A stretch of 64,000 nucleotides of DNA from the NCBI GenBank assembly GCA_029237695.1, contig CM055272.1, positions 12,140,042 through 12,204,041 on the forward strand, read 5' to 3'. Below are positions 37,501 to 52,500 of the stretch, one piece after another. Origin of the DNA: Conchocele bisecta (Eukaryota > Mollusca > Bivalvia > Lucinida > Thyasiridae). Made by a program: the position numbers and the translations under genes. Below the pieces are notes generated by a model, which was given only the letters and a program-made list of their open reading frames with translations, had not been told where the DNA came from and made no database searches. Every line of letters starts with the position of its first letter. Within the stretch, counting starts at the first letter, position 1.

Positions 37501-40500
37501 GGTGGATTTGCGTAGTCTGCACATGGTTTACAATGTTCGCCAATCTCTAATTAAAAACATAACTATGTCAGCAGACAATGCAAATTCGTCATAGCTATAG
37601 GCTGCTTTTAGCGTCATTTCGGCTGCACTGCTCTGAAATTTCTGTCAACATTCGTGTACTACCGGGTTCACTGTGTAATTGAAGATACTAGAAAACGGTA
37701 AAATACGGACCGGGTTATCACGGACATAGAGTCGGCTAATTACGGACATAGCAAACTATGATGGGGGAAAATACAGACAAAAACGTCCAAGGTACGATAA
37801 AAAAAACAGTGCAGGGAAGAAATAACAACTTGGCGATTTTTTTTTGATTTTTTGTTTCATTTTGTTAGGAAAATTGGGTGCGTCTTATATTCTCATGTAG
37901 ACATTTTCCCCCAGGTTTTGGACTGAAAATAGGGGTGTGTTTTACACTCTTGCGACCTATAATCGGCAAAATACAGTACTATCAAGCTTTGTTGGAATTA
38001 AAGCCGATAGTTGGTCATGTTGGTAACATTATTTTCCTACTGTTTGACAACAATGTTTATAACCATACAATTTACATTTCTGACATTATAATAATGACTC
38101 ATTTTTATGCCCCACAACGATAGTGGAGGGGGCATTTTGTGTTGCCCTTGTCCATCCATCCCGTACGCCGTATGTCCAGTTCGTCCGTCCGTCCATCACC
38201 AACATTGCAACTTGTTAAAATTTTAAACCGTACTAACTACAGACCTGAAACTTTGTATGTAGCTTCCTTATGATGAGTAGAAGTGCAAAGTTTATTTTGA
38301 TTATTTATTCGACCCCCGGTTCATGGATTATCTCCCCATTTTTTACTTCAAATTTTTGTCGCGCCTGCTTTAGCAATAGGCGCGACTCTATAGTTGCTAC
38401 TTTTTCAATCGTCATCGTCCATGTCGTCGTCATCGTCCAAAATGTTCAAAAGTTTGTACAAGCTTTGTCATCATGATCATGGTATAACTTTAATACTACT
38501 GGACGGAGTGCTTCAATATTTGGACACTTGCTACATGTGATTATTTGGAACACATTCCTGCCGCCATTAACATGACCATTACCTATTTGACCTTCACATG
38601 GTTGTGGAAACACTTAGCCATATTTGTCGTGCCTGCTATAGCTGAAGGCTCGAAGTCGCTTTTTCCATAGTTGTCGTCTTCCGAAATGTCAAAAAGTTTG
38701 TACAAGCTTCATCATCATGGTAAAACTTTAATATTACTTGAAGGATTGCTTCAATATTTGGACACTTGATATATGTGAGCATTTACAACACAGTCATGCC
38801 ACCATTAACATGACCTTGACCTTTTTTACCTTCATATTTTGTGGAAACACTTAGCCATTTTTTTCCGTCAAAATGTTTGTACAAGTTTCTTCATCATGAT
38901 ATAACTTTCATATTACTTAGCAGATTGCTTCAATGTTTGGACACTTGATACATGTGATCATTCAGAAATACCCTCATGCCGCCATTACCGTGACCTTGAC
39001 GTTTTTGACATTCACATGGTTGTGGAAACACTTTGCCATTTTTTTATGTCAAACATTTTCTTCAACCTTGACCTTTTGTGATTAAGCATGCGTTCTCTCT
39101 AATTGTTTTGTGATGCTTACTTTAGCACATGCCCATGCTCATGTTATGGTAAAATGCCTCAGCAGGTTGCTTCCTTATTGTGAGTAGATGCGCAAAGTTT
39201 ATTTCGATTTTTGATTCGACCCCCGGGTCATGGATTACCCCCCCTTTCGACTTGGAATTTCACCAATTTGCCTTGTAACTTGTAAAACTTCTAAACTGTA
39301 ATAGCTGGAGGCTTGATGCTTGGTATGTAGCTTCTTTATGGTGTGTAGATGCACAACGTGAATTTCTGTTTTTGCTTTGACACTGATCCATGGATTATCT
39401 CCCCTTTTTGCCTTGTTTACTATTTAAGCGAAATGTGGGGTATTTGTGTTCTATGAACACAGTTTTTTATCATTGAACATAAATGACGAACAATTGTAAA
39501 AATATTCATTTAATCTGTATGTATCCTCGCCCTGGGCATGAAATAATACTTTGTGACATAATCTCTAGTTAAACTCATTAAAGGTGTCTGTGACTGGAAA
39601 AATGGGCCTTATGGGTTTTGTAACCAGTGTATATCCAGATCAGCCGGTGCATCCACACAGTCTGATCAGGATCTGCATTGTTTACCATTCCACCAATGAA
39701 ACACCTGTCATGCTTCTGACAAGCAATACATCGTTATCAGGCTACACGAGTGTGCAATATGATCAGGAGCTACACTGGTCACAAATCGCATAAGTCCCAT
39801 TTCTCCGGTGACAGTCAGATATCGAGAATTGCTGTACGCTAGTGCTACCTTTCAGGGCCTATGACTACACTATTGGGTGTGTGGCGTTCAATGCCTTGGT
39901 GCGGAATCAGTACGGGGACAATGGAGACACCGCTCTGCAGTGCCGAGTTCCCTTGATTGACGAGCTCATTCAATCCTACCTCTGGACCAAGTATCAGATG
40001 ACTGTGTATACGTGCAGTAAGTTACTTCCCATCCATGGCACGTGGCAAGCCTCGACAAATCCACTTTTCTGCTCATATTGGGAATTTTGGATCTGGAGGA
40101 GTGCTAATTTGAAGGGATAATCAGCTAATCCAATCCTATATATTTTTATATTAAGCATTATAATTAAAATATATATAGGATATATATATATATGGATTAG
40201 TTGAATTCCCAATCTGGTGTAGTGGAAAATTCAGAATTTGTCAAGGCCTACATGTGAAACAAGCTTTTTGGATGCATACTTTTTATTATATATCAGTCCC
40301 CCGCTGCTACTATTTGACAAATTTCAGGCAGTCATTACATTTGTTTCTCGTGTCAGTTTTTGACAATAATGGGTCAAAGAGCCTAGCTCAAACCTAGTGA
40401 CTGAGGATGTACTCGGGTGTGGCTTGCCTATTTCTGTGTTTCAATGTTAATGGTCAAAACGCAAAAACAATATTGGAATTTTATTACCTAAATATGCCTC

Positions 40501-43500
40501 TAATGTGTAACACTTCCTAATTTTATCATTGACAAACACTCAAAACGTTACCCCACCCACCCACTTACATACATGTATTGAAGTGGGTGGGGTAGTTTTG
40601 AATGAGGTCTTCCAGTGCCGTAAGTTTGAGTCTTTCACTGATAAACTGCTTTCTCTATCAACTTTCACACCATTGTAGGTGCCAGCGTAGACTGGCTGGA
40701 GGCAAACTTGGCGACATCGATGAGTGCCGCCTGCACCAACTACCCGCTCCACCACTACCTCTGGAAATACAACTGTCTGCCCGGTGTCGACTTCAGCAAG
40801 CTCACCTCCGTCTCTGATAAATGCTTGTATGTGTAGTAGGAGGGGAATGTGTTATAAACTGAAAATATCTTGTCGGCGTCTGGGGTCGAACCCAGGCCGT
40901 CTGCGTGTGAGGTGAATACTTTACCACGTCGCCATAAAAGCCGGCTTGTACCGCAAGGCAGTACAAATGTTTGATTATCCTACCAAGGTTGTACTACTAC
41001 ATTCCTCCTTCCTACAAATAGACATTTGTTTGTCAAATGTCTCTAGGTTCTTTTATAGACTCCCTAGTTCATTCTGTATGAAAGCCATCATACATAATTG
41101 GCTCGAAGGGTAATTTATCCTGGTGACGGCACCACTACATGTAGTAGAAGGGGAATGTGTTAATATCTTGTTGGAGTGGGTGGAAGGTGGGTGCAAGCGA
41201 TGGGTAATTTAACGATCAGGGTTCATCCTTACCGGAATTCCGACTGGAGACCTGGTTTGGCCCTCACATATGTCTTTGGCATTTTGTATGTGACAGTTGA
41301 ATCTGGTTATACCCCTTATGTGAGTATTACGATTATTCGTAATCCTATTTTAGGGGAAGGGGCCAAGTGACTTTGGTGTGGTATGGACCTGCCACCAGGT
41401 CAGGTTATTCTAATTTCAGGGCTGAATATATTGTTTCTCGATGTAAATATTCAGTTCTGATTTTGGAATTTTCCCCCCAATGCAGCAGGTTAAAATGGGA
41501 TCGAACCCGTTTGCCCGGCCTTACATGACCTTAGCTGTTGATAGGCCGTTAAACACCAATAAACAAACAAACAATAACATCTTGTTGGTGTCTGGGGTCG
41601 AACCCAGACCACCTGCGTGGGAGGCGAACATCCTACCACGTCACTATAAAAGCTGGCTTGTACCGCAAGGCAGTACAAATGTTTGATTATCCTACCAAGG
41701 CCATACTACTACATTCCTCCTTCCCACAAATAGACATTTGCATCTCAAATGCCTCTAGGTTCTTTTATATATTATGTATACATGTTTATCATGGCAAGAC
41801 GAAGAAGCCTATTGATTTTGATGACTTATCTCCTCTTGGCGACCATTTTTGTCGCACCTGCTTTTTCCATTGTCGTCGTCGTAAACGTCCGAAATGTCAA
41901 AAACTGTGTACAAGCTTCGTCATCATGCTATAACTTTAATATTACTGGACGGATTCCTTCAATGTTTGGACACTTGATACATGTAAGCATTTGGAACACA
42001 CTAATGCTGCCATTCACATGAACTTTGCCGTTTTTACCTTCAAATTTTTGCTGAAACACTTAGCCATTTTTTTTGCGTCAAAAACTTTGTACAAGCTTCC
42101 TCATCCTGCTGTAACTTTCATATTACTTAACGCATTGATGAGATTGTTCAAATGGTGGTCACGACATATACTTGGAAGGACATATAAAATATGTAGGATT
42201 TTCCACAAACAAAATGACGTATCCTCAGCATGAAAGGGTTAAGTAATGTGTGACCGCATGATATGCATGTCCATGTCAAAGTTATGCAGAAACTTTAACA
42301 AAAATCCTGCTACAACATTGTTTTGTACCGACGAGGCATTTGCAGGCGCGACACCCCTTCAGTGGCGAAATTCTTGTTAATTTTCGCAGTCCTATTCGCA
42401 ATAACTCAAGTTCTACTTGACCGATTGTAACCAAATTTGGTATACATGTTTCTCATGTCAAGTTGATCCCTATTGGTTTTAAGTATCTCCCCTTGTTAAC
42501 TGGCCTTGCCTCGACGGGCATATATTGTGACCTTCAGCACTCTTATTCACTGACAGCAAGTTAAATGTCTGTTCTTGATTACAACTTTGCATTTGAGTGG
42601 GACCTACCTAAACTGGATCTCCCAGGGTGTCTGGTTTAGAGAGGTTCTGCTGTATTTTAATAGTATGTTGCATTGGTACATGATCTTAATGTGTGTTTTC
42701 TTGTTTTGCCACAGACTGGAGGTTGGACTGCGGAAATGTGTGTTTGAGCCGATTCAAGCCTTCTGTAAAATGGAAGATGTAATTGCCATGTCCACGCAAG
42801 TCAATGTTCGGGACGGAGCTTTCGATCCCACTATGGTCCCGGCTTGCGGTATGTTTGCAAAAGAATGTCAGAATTCACATGTTGCACCATGACAGCATTA
42901 TGCTCTGTGAGATATTGGCTAGTGTTGGTCCTGGTTTGCTGGCACACTCCAAACGCCAGGTTAAAATGTAAATGTTTCGTGAATTGATGAAATGGTGAAC
43001 AGTTCAGACTGTGTGGATGTACAGGCTGATCTGGATCTGCACTGGTCGCTAAACCCATCAGTCATTTCTCCAGTTACTGCCACATATATGACTTTGCTGT
43101 TGAAATAACCCATCCATCAATTAACCAACCAATCAATGTGATCAGTTTATTATTGCCAATAAGGCTGTATAAGTGACTGCCTGGCAAACAACGTATTCCC
43201 TGAGCCAGGATGTCGTCAGTTCCTGAGAATATACATTTGCACTTGTACTTGGTTTGGAGAGGTTCCACTTTATCATGTTTATGATTGTCTCGTCCAAATA
43301 CAAACTTGCACTTGCATGTATGTACTGATACAGAAGGATATGAATTATTCTTCATTAGCTCAACAATATTGCAATGCGATCCGGCACGGTGATTGTAAAA
43401 TGTTCCGAGACTGTACTCAGTTTCGAGAGGATGCACTGTATAGATTGTCTTGTCAGGACAGACAATATACATTTTCACTTGCAGATATGTACACATACAA

Positions 43501-46500
43501 ACTTGATTTCTCGTTTGATGCTATGAACTGGACCCCAGTGCTGGACGACTCAAATAGTTCACTGTTCCAGGACTTGAAGTTGAATGTTACAAATGCTGTA
43601 AGTCATTCTTTTATGGTGGGTGGTCACTCACAGCTTGTGCACTCAATAACTAGAGTTCAACTTGACATATCATAACATGTTTATTGTCCCAAGATGAAGT
43701 ACCCTATTAATACATTGCTTTCATGCTCCCACCACCAAATAGTGAGGGGTGCATATAGAGTTACTGGCGTCTGTACGTCTTGTCCGTACGTACGTTGTAC
43801 GTCCCAGTTTTGATAGTTGTTTGTCAATCGCTATTGCCAATTTTTGTACATTCACCAGCAATGAACCTTGTTTTATAATTGACTGCAAATGTCTTTCAAT
43901 ATCCGTGATTTTAGTGTTTTCATTTCCAACATGTGTTGGTATGGAGGGGCTGCCATGTTATTGCCTATAGCTACAGTTGCAGTATTTCCTTTTCCAGAAC
44001 TGGCGGCTGTTCCCTCGCCCTCCCTGTCGCCACTGCGTACTGAGATATGTTGTCCTGGGGCAATCATTGGCCACTTTGTTTGATGACAAGCCGTTTTCTT
44101 TCTTCCACATACTTTTTAATTTCAGTTAAAAGTCCCAAACCATTGTCCATCGTCGATTTTGTGATAGCGTCGTGATGGTGCATGACGAGATTGAAGGACG
44201 TTCTGTCCTCTAATCAAAATCGACACCACAACCAATTATATGCCTCCCTCCACCCTGGGTAGACAAAAAGTTCACCTCGCAATATTTCCGATATTTTATT
44301 TCGGCTGATCGTAACATTGATTTATGACTGAACATATGATACTTCGTTACTCTTTGTAATCCACAGAGGTACTTGCGGGTAATAAAACTCAAGTTCTACT
44401 TGACGGATCGTAAACAAATTCGGAAAATTGTCTTCTGACTTAACTCTCTTTGGTGGCCATTTATAATTTTCGCACTCTGTATTCTTGTCCATGCACTAAC
44501 TCAATTATTTCTTGATGGATTGCAACCAAATTTGGTATACATGGTTATCATGGCAAGACAATAAACATTATTCGTTTTCAAAACGTTACATTGACTTGCC
44601 TCACCTTGGCGGCTATTTTTAATTTTCACACTATCCTTGTCTATGTAATAATTTTTAGCTCGCCTGCACGAAGTGCAGAAGAGCTTATGGCATACCCTCG
44701 GCGTCGTCTTAAATGTCTTATGACTTCTGTTTCCTTTCATTGATCACCTTGTTATTTCATACATGCATTCCTCAGATGACCCTCTATCATGCTGTAGCAA
44801 ATCCATGACCCACCACCCAACCCTAACCCCAATGTCAAGGTCACTAACTTAGCACATTCATAAACTTAACGTTGGGGTAAATTTCTTATAAACATCTGTT
44901 TCCTTTCATGGAACGCCTTGATATTTCATACATGCATTCCTCAGATGACCCTCTATCATGCTGTATCAAATCCATGACCAACCACCCAACCCTTACACCA
45001 AGGTCAAGGTCACAAACTTAGCACATTCATAAACTTAACGTTGGGGTAAATTTCTTATAACATCTGTTTCCTTTCATGGAACGCCTTGATATTTCATACA
45101 TGCATTCCTCAGATGACCCTCTATCATGCTGTAGCAAATCCATGACCCACCACCCAACCCTAACCCCAATGTCAAGGTCACTAACTTAGCACATTCATAA
45201 ACTTAACGTTGGGGTAAATTTCTTATAACTTCTGTTTCCTTATTGTGTCAAGGTCACAAACTTAGCATGTTTATAAACTTAACGTTGGGGTAAATGTTGT
45301 GTAACTTCTGTTTCATTACAGGGAACACTTTGATATTTCATACATGCATTCATGTGATCCTCTATTGTGCTACAGCAAATCCATGACCAACCCCCACCCC
45401 TTTCCCCAAGATCAACATCATAAACTTAACGTTGGAGTAAATGTCTTTTTATAACTTCTGTTTCTTTACAGGGAACGCCTTGATATTTCATACAATGCAT
45501 TCATCTGATGATACTCTATCGAGCTATAGCAAATCCATGACCCACCCCTTTCCCCAAGGTCAAGGTCACAATCTTAGCACATTCATAAACTTAACGTTGA
45601 GGTAAATGTCTTATAACATCTGTTTCCTTTCATGGAACGCCTTGATATTTCATACATGCATTCCTCAGATGACCCTCTATCATACTGTAGCAAATCCACA
45701 ACCCACCACCCAACCCTTACCCCAAAGTCAAGGTCACAAACTTAGCATGTTCATAAACTTAACGTTGGGGTAAATGTTGTGTAACTTCTGTTTCTTTGCT
45801 GGGAACGCTTTGATATTTCATACATGCATTCATCTGATGATCCTCTATTGTGCTACAGCAAATCCATGACCCACCCCAACCCCTTTCCTCAAGGTCAAGG
45901 TCACAAACTTAGCACATTCATACATGCATTATAAACTTAACGTTGGGTTGAATTTTGTTTTACTTCTGTTTTCAGGGAGCGCATTGATATTTCATACATG
46001 CATTCATCTTAATATGCTATATTATGCTATAACGAACCCACGATCCACCTTGCACCACTGACCCCAATGTGAAGGTCCACCGCACGCCCCTTAACCCAAG
46101 GTCAAGTTATATAATATTCATGTTTTTTATGCAACTGTGCCAAGTTTGAGTGAAGACTACCAACAGGCGAGCTTCGTTGTCTTCTGACAACTCTTGTTAC
46201 TTGACATATTGTAACCAAATACGGTATACATGTTTATCAGAGCACGACGAAGAACGATATTGACGTCAAAACTTTCTGATGAGTCTCATTGCGGCCATTT
46301 TTTAATTTTCACACTTTGTATCCTTGTTCTCGCTATGAGTATAACTCAAGTTCTAATTGACGGATCGCAACCAAATTCAGTGTACCGGTACATGTTTATC
46401 ACGACAAGATGAAGAACCCCATTGTTTTTCAAAATGTTTGATGACTTATCTCCCGTTGGTGGCCATTTATGTCGTGCCTGCTTTAACGTGTCAAAAGGTC

Positions 46501-49500
46501 CTGGTATAACTTTAATATTACTTGATAGCTTGCTTCAATATTTGGACACTTGATACATGTGAGCATTTGGAACACACTCGTGCCACCATTAACATGACCA
46601 TGACCTCTTGTACCTTCACATGTTTGCTGAAACACTTAGCCATTGTTTGCGTCAAATTTTTTGTACAAGTTTCTTCATCATCGTATAACATTAATATTAC
46701 TTCATGGATTGCTTCAATATTTGTACCCTTGATACATGTGAGCATTTGGAACATGTCGCCATTAACATTACCTTGAACATTTAGACCTTCACATGGTTGT
46801 GTTTCATGTCAAAAAGTTTCTTCGTATTTTAAACATGCACTTCTCTGACGGTTTTTGTGATGCTTACTTTAGCACATGCCCATGATCAGTTTACGGTCAA
46901 ATGCCTTGGCAGGCGTGACACCTTGTTTGTATATCTACAGTTGATGGGGATTCAGGATAGCAGTGGGCGTGCAGTTATCATGGCTTCCCTCGCCTTCAGG
47001 TACGGATATATTTCACCCTACATCACTGGATTCACTTTTGTCCTTGGCTGTTTATTTGTCATTTTCAGTAATTCGTAGCAAAAACAAAATGCACAGTCGA
47101 CGGCCCACGTATATTTAGTCATCCGCCTTCACTTCTAACAAACTGGGTTAAAAAAATACTGATATTGCTACCATTATTGTTGTCCACGAGTTTACAGTGC
47201 TGTCTGCTATGTGATTGACTTTGGCCAATTAAATGTAAAAGAAAAGAAATGCGGGTAATGTTTATACATGGTAAATGTTATCCAAGTGAGGAAACAAAAA
47301 TGAAATTTTAAAAATCTGTCCACAAATACTAAAATTATTTTTAAAAATCTAGTTTTTTTAGTCCCCATGGAAAAATATTGTTGTTATTTCCTCACAAATG
47401 AATAAATTTGTAAGAACTTCACATCAAATAAAACAATTTAAAATTTACTTAAATTTGGAAAATATTGATATTAATAATGTTTAATTGCCCCAAAAACCAT
47501 CAAGAGACATCAGTAACTGCTGCTGATTACACGGTAATTGACTCGAGGAAATTCTTCCACTACAGTCTGGTGTAATAAACTTGATACGAACAGAGTGTAG
47601 CTTGGTATATTCTATTTCACAGGCAGGGCAGTGTGATCGCTGCACTTGACGTACTGACATACGCCACGTTGGATACAGCGCACGTACAACAGAAGATGGA
47701 AGCAGCTTTATCTGTTTCGTCGGTAACGCTGGAACAGTTGAATGGTAAGATGGATCTGTGGTTATAATATCACAGTGTGATAAAAATGTGCAACCAGCCT
47801 GGGGCTCGAACCCAGGACCTGGTTATTGTACAAGTGGTCTCCCGACTGAACTTCATATGCACCCATACACACTTCCTTCCAATAGCGACGTACATACCTA
47901 CCGTAACACTACTACTAAATCGCCCTCTATCCTTCGAGAGATTGGTGACTTACATACTGTCATTTCAGCTAATTCTGTTGTCAAAATTAGTCTAGCGTAT
48001 GACGTAATAAAATATATGGATTATGGAATAAACAAGCTGATTAATTGCTACACTACAGTAAAATGTTGCCACAATTTGTCAAATTCTTAGACCCTGCTAA
48101 CGGGATAACTTATTGACTAAATAAAAAGTTCAACTAAGAATCTTAACGTGTCGTGATGTCGCTGGATAGTANNNNNNNNNNNNNNNNNNNNNNNNNNNNN
48201 NNNNNNNNNNNNNNNNNNNNNNNNNNNNNNNNNNNNNNNNNNNNNNNNNNNNNNNNNNNNNNNNNNNNNNNNNNNNNNNNNNNNNNNNNNNNNNNNNNNN
48301 NNNNNNNNNNNNNNNNNNNNNNNNNNNNNNNNNNNNNNNNNNNNNNNNNNNNNNNNNNNNNNNNNNNNNNNNNNNNNNNNNNNNNNNNNNNNNNNNNNNN
48401 NNNNNNNNNNNNNNNNNNNNNNNNNNNNNNNNNNNNNNNNNNNNNNNNNNNNNNNNNNNNNNNNNNNNNNNNNNNNNNNNNNNNNNNNNNNNNNNNNNNN
48501 NNNNNNNNNNNNNNNNNNNNNNNNNNNNNNNNNNNNNNNNNNNNNNNNNNNNNNNNNNNNNNNNNNNNNNNNNNNNNNNNNNNNNNNNNNNNNNNNNNNN
48601 NNNNNNNNNNNNNNNNNNNNNNNNNNNNNNNNNNNNNNNNNNNNNNNNNNNNNNNNNNNNNNNNNNNNNNNGCTGGATAGTACTGCTTCAAATTTAGTAC
48701 CAATTTTGCTAAGTTGATCCAGCATGTTTTTTGCCATGTTTGTTTACACTACCAGATGCGCAGAATTGTCCGACAAATGTGATGTTGCAAACACACAGAG
48801 GTGACGTATCCATCGCACAATTTTTGTCATTTACTGATGGCAAAACGTTATGACATTTTACCTGCACAGACTTCTTTCAACTTGAATGTTCAGGGAATTT
48901 GGACTGAATATGGGCATGGTGATGACATTTATATTTGTTTGGAAAGCCTTTGGTGTGCAGGATTGTACCTATCACTACCATTAACTCGCCCATTAATTAT
49001 CATTTGTAAAACTGGTTCAGCGCTGTTAATTATAATAAGTGAATATTTATATGGTAGTGGTTGAAGCGTATCCATGACTACAGTTTACTGGAGGTCAATC
49101 ACATTCATGCTTACAATGCTGTATTTGGGCAACCGATTAGACAAACGACTACAACAACGGCAACTATTGACGTTGCTGATCATCTCGCATTGGAATCTTA
49201 TCATTTTGCTAATGGCTGCTTAACAATATTATGCTGAACTAAATTTTGCTGTTTCTTATTTATGTTCCATTTTTCTCACCAAATACATTGTCTGGTAGCA
49301 TTTTCAAATCATTTCCAAAGTGCTGTCAAAACAGGTTTTTTGTCCCGCCTGCTTTAGCAGAAGCGGAACATAGGCATAGCTTTTCCGTCGGTGCCGGCGT
49401 CGTCGGCGGCGGCGGTGGCGGCTGCGGCGGCAACATTTCACGTTAAGTTTTTGCGTTTAGGTCAGTTTCCAGAAAACTATAACACCTACGACCTCCATAC

Positions 49501-52500
49501 TTGGTATACATCAACACTGTGGTGTAACCATCTCACACAGGGGGAGCCCATGTGACCTTGACCTAGTTTTCATGGTTGATTGACCTACTTTTCACATGCA
49601 TTCAACTCTGTTTCTAAAACTTAACGCTCAGGTTAATTATACCCCCCGCAACGAGTTGTGGTGGGGTATACTGGAGTCAGGTTGTCCGTCCGTGCGTCCG
49701 TCCGTGCGTCCGTAAACTTAACATCAGAGAAATATTGTTATAACTTCTATTTCCTTCATCTAAAATGCTTGATATTTCACACATGCATTCCTGTAAGGCT
49801 CTACTACCATGCTGTGCCAAATCCACGACCGTCCAACCCCTGCAGATCCCAAGGCCAAGGTCAAATACTTAGTCCAATGACCGCCAATTTCAAACACAAA
49901 TAATCCTTAAAACCTTATTTGTGTTTCAAATTGGCGGTCCTTGGTAATTTTCTTTTTTTTTCTCTTTTTTTTTTCTTTTTTTTTTTTTTTACTGGCTAAT
50001 AAACGCCCCCCTTTTGTAAAATGTAACGCCTCCGGGGGCGTTAATTCGAGGTTATACGGTAGTCTCTTTACAAAACTTAACATCAGAGAAATCGGTTATG
50101 ACTTCTATTTCCTTGCTCGGGTCTGCTTCACATTTCACACACTCATTGCTCCAATGGACCTCTACCACCCTGTGATAAATTCACGTTCATGCCGCTCGCG
50201 CTAATCCCAGAGTCAAGGTCACAAGCCCACACACTTGGAAATTTTTACATATTTTAGGGGTACCTGGGCCCACGCGGGGGGTATTCCGTAAGCCTCGCTT
50301 ACTGACCAATCTAGTTCATTATACCCCCGCAACAAGTTGTGGGGGGGTATACTGGAGTCAGGTTGTCCGTCCGTCCGTCCGTCCGTCCGTCCGTCCGTCC
50401 GTCCATCCGGGCACACATTAGGGTACTTATGTGGCTAGCCCCACAGGGTTATGGACTTGGTAAAGGATAGGGTTGGTTACAATTAGCCACCTAAAAAATC
50501 CTTTTATGTGGCTAAAAATCGTTTTATGTGGCTAATATTTAACATGTGATAAGCCACATAAGTATAGTACTGTAAGAACGTCCGTCCGTCCAAGAAATAT
50601 TGTTATAACTTCTATTTCCTTCATCTAAAATGCTTGATATTTCACACATTCATTCCTGTAAGGCTCTACTACCATGCTGTGCCAAATCCACGACCGTTCA
50701 ACCCCCGCAGATCCCAAACTTAACATCAGAGAAATATTGTTATAACTTCTATTTCCTTCATCTAAAATGCTTAATATTTCACACATTCATTCCTGTAAGG
50801 CTCTACTACCATGCTGTGCCAAATCCACGACCATCCAACCCCCGCTGATACCAAGGTCAAGGTCAAATACTTAGTCTCTTTACAAAACTTAACATCAGAG
50901 AAATATTGTTATAACTTCTATTTCCTTCATCTGAAATGCTTAATATTTCACACATGCATTCCTGTAAGGCTCTACTACCATGCTGTGCCAAATCCACGAC
51001 CATCCAACCCCCGCTGATCCCAAGGTCAAGGTCAAATACTTAGTCTCTTTACAAAACTTAACATCAGAGAAATATTGTTCTAACTTCTATTTCCTTCATC
51101 TAAAATTCTTAATATTTCACACATGCATTCCTGTAAGGCTCTGCTACCATGCTGTGCCAAATCCATGACTGTCCAACCCCCGCTGATCCCAATGTCAAGG
51201 TCAAATACTTAGTCTCTTTACAAAACTTAACATCAGAGAAATAAGTTATAACTTCTATTTCCTTCATTGAAAATTCTTATTATTTCACTTGTGCATTCCT
51301 CTAAGGTTGTACTATCATGCTGTGACAAATCTACGACTGTCCAACCCCCGCTGATCCCAAGGTCAAGGTCACATACTTAGTCTCTTTACAAAACTTAACA
51401 TCAGAGAAAAATGTTATAACTTCTATTTCTTTCATTGAAAATTCTTAATATTTCATATGCTGTGACAAATCCCCGCTGATCTCGAGGTCAACGTCACATA
51501 CATACCGTATAACCTCGAATTAACGCCCCCCTCCTAATAACCCCCCACCCCCCCCACCCCCCCCCTCCCCCCCCCCCAAATAAAAAAAAAAAACGAATAA
51601 AAAAAAAAAAACGAAAAGATTTACCAATGACCGCCAATTTCAAACACAAATAATCCTTAAATCCTTATTTGTGTTTGAAATTGGCGGTCCTTGGTAATTT
51701 TTTTTTTTTCTTTTTTTTTTTTACTGGCTAATAAACGCCCCTCCCCCCTTTTGTAAAATGTAACGCCTCCGGGGGCGTTAATTCGAGGTTATACGGTAGT
51801 CTCTTTACTAAACTTAACATCAGAGAAATCGGTTATAACTTCTATTTCCTTGCTCGGATCTGCTTCACATTTCACACACTCATTGCTCCAATGGACCTCT
51901 ACCACCCTGTGACAAATTCACGTTCATGCCGCTCGCGCTAATCCCAGAGTCAAGGTCACAAGCCCACACACTTGGAAATGTTTACATCTTTTAGGGGTAC
52001 CTGGGCCCACGTGGGGGGTATTCCGTAAGCCTCGCTTACTGACCAATCCAGTTATAACTTCTGTTTCCCTCAATGGAATGCTTTAATATTCCATACATGC
52101 ATTTGTAACAACATCCCGTATCATTCTCCAGAAAGCCCATGGTGCCCGCTAACCCCAAAGGTCAAGGTCGCTGACTTACAAATTTCCGTGTTTGCAAAAG
52201 TTAATGCTCAGTTTATGCTTTAATATTCCATACATACATTTGTAACAACATCCCACATCATTCTACAGAAAGCCCATGTTGCCCGCTAACCCAAAAGGTC
52301 AAGGTCACTGACTTAGAAATTTCCGTGTTTGGAAAAGTTAACGCTCAGTTTATGCTTTAATATTCCATACATGCATTTGTAACAACATCCCGCATCATTC
52401 TACAGAAAGCCCATGATGCCCTCTAATGCCAAAGGTCAAGGTCACTGACTTAGAGAAATTTTCGTGTTTGGAAAAGTTAACGCTCAGTTTATGCTTTAAT

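Larger units (their letters stand above)
50319..52051 (+). mobile_element. Second nested element of the same subfamily
   Basis: The head 'tatacccccgcaacaagttg' starts four bases after the previous element ends. The tail at 52012-52051 again has 'ggggggta', the hairpin 'gtaagcctcgcttac' and eight bases, but ends CCAG instead of CTAG. The core is a ~170-bp array with 'aacttaacatcagagaaata', 'ttcacacatgcattcctgta' and 'aaggtcaaggtcaaatactt'. It contains a MITE (51503-51798) and a MITE copy at 50415-50573. Confidence 0.7.

Noticed and set aside
40870..40945. Functional tRNA gene on the minus strand
   Set aside because: B-box and T-arm are good but the acceptor stem does not pair, and the unit recurs with a shared tail, so it is SINE-derived.
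43316..43675. 119-codon frame starting before the SEA exon
   Set aside because: Only its part after the acceptor at 43484 is coding; the upstream part lacks conservation and includes repeat traces.
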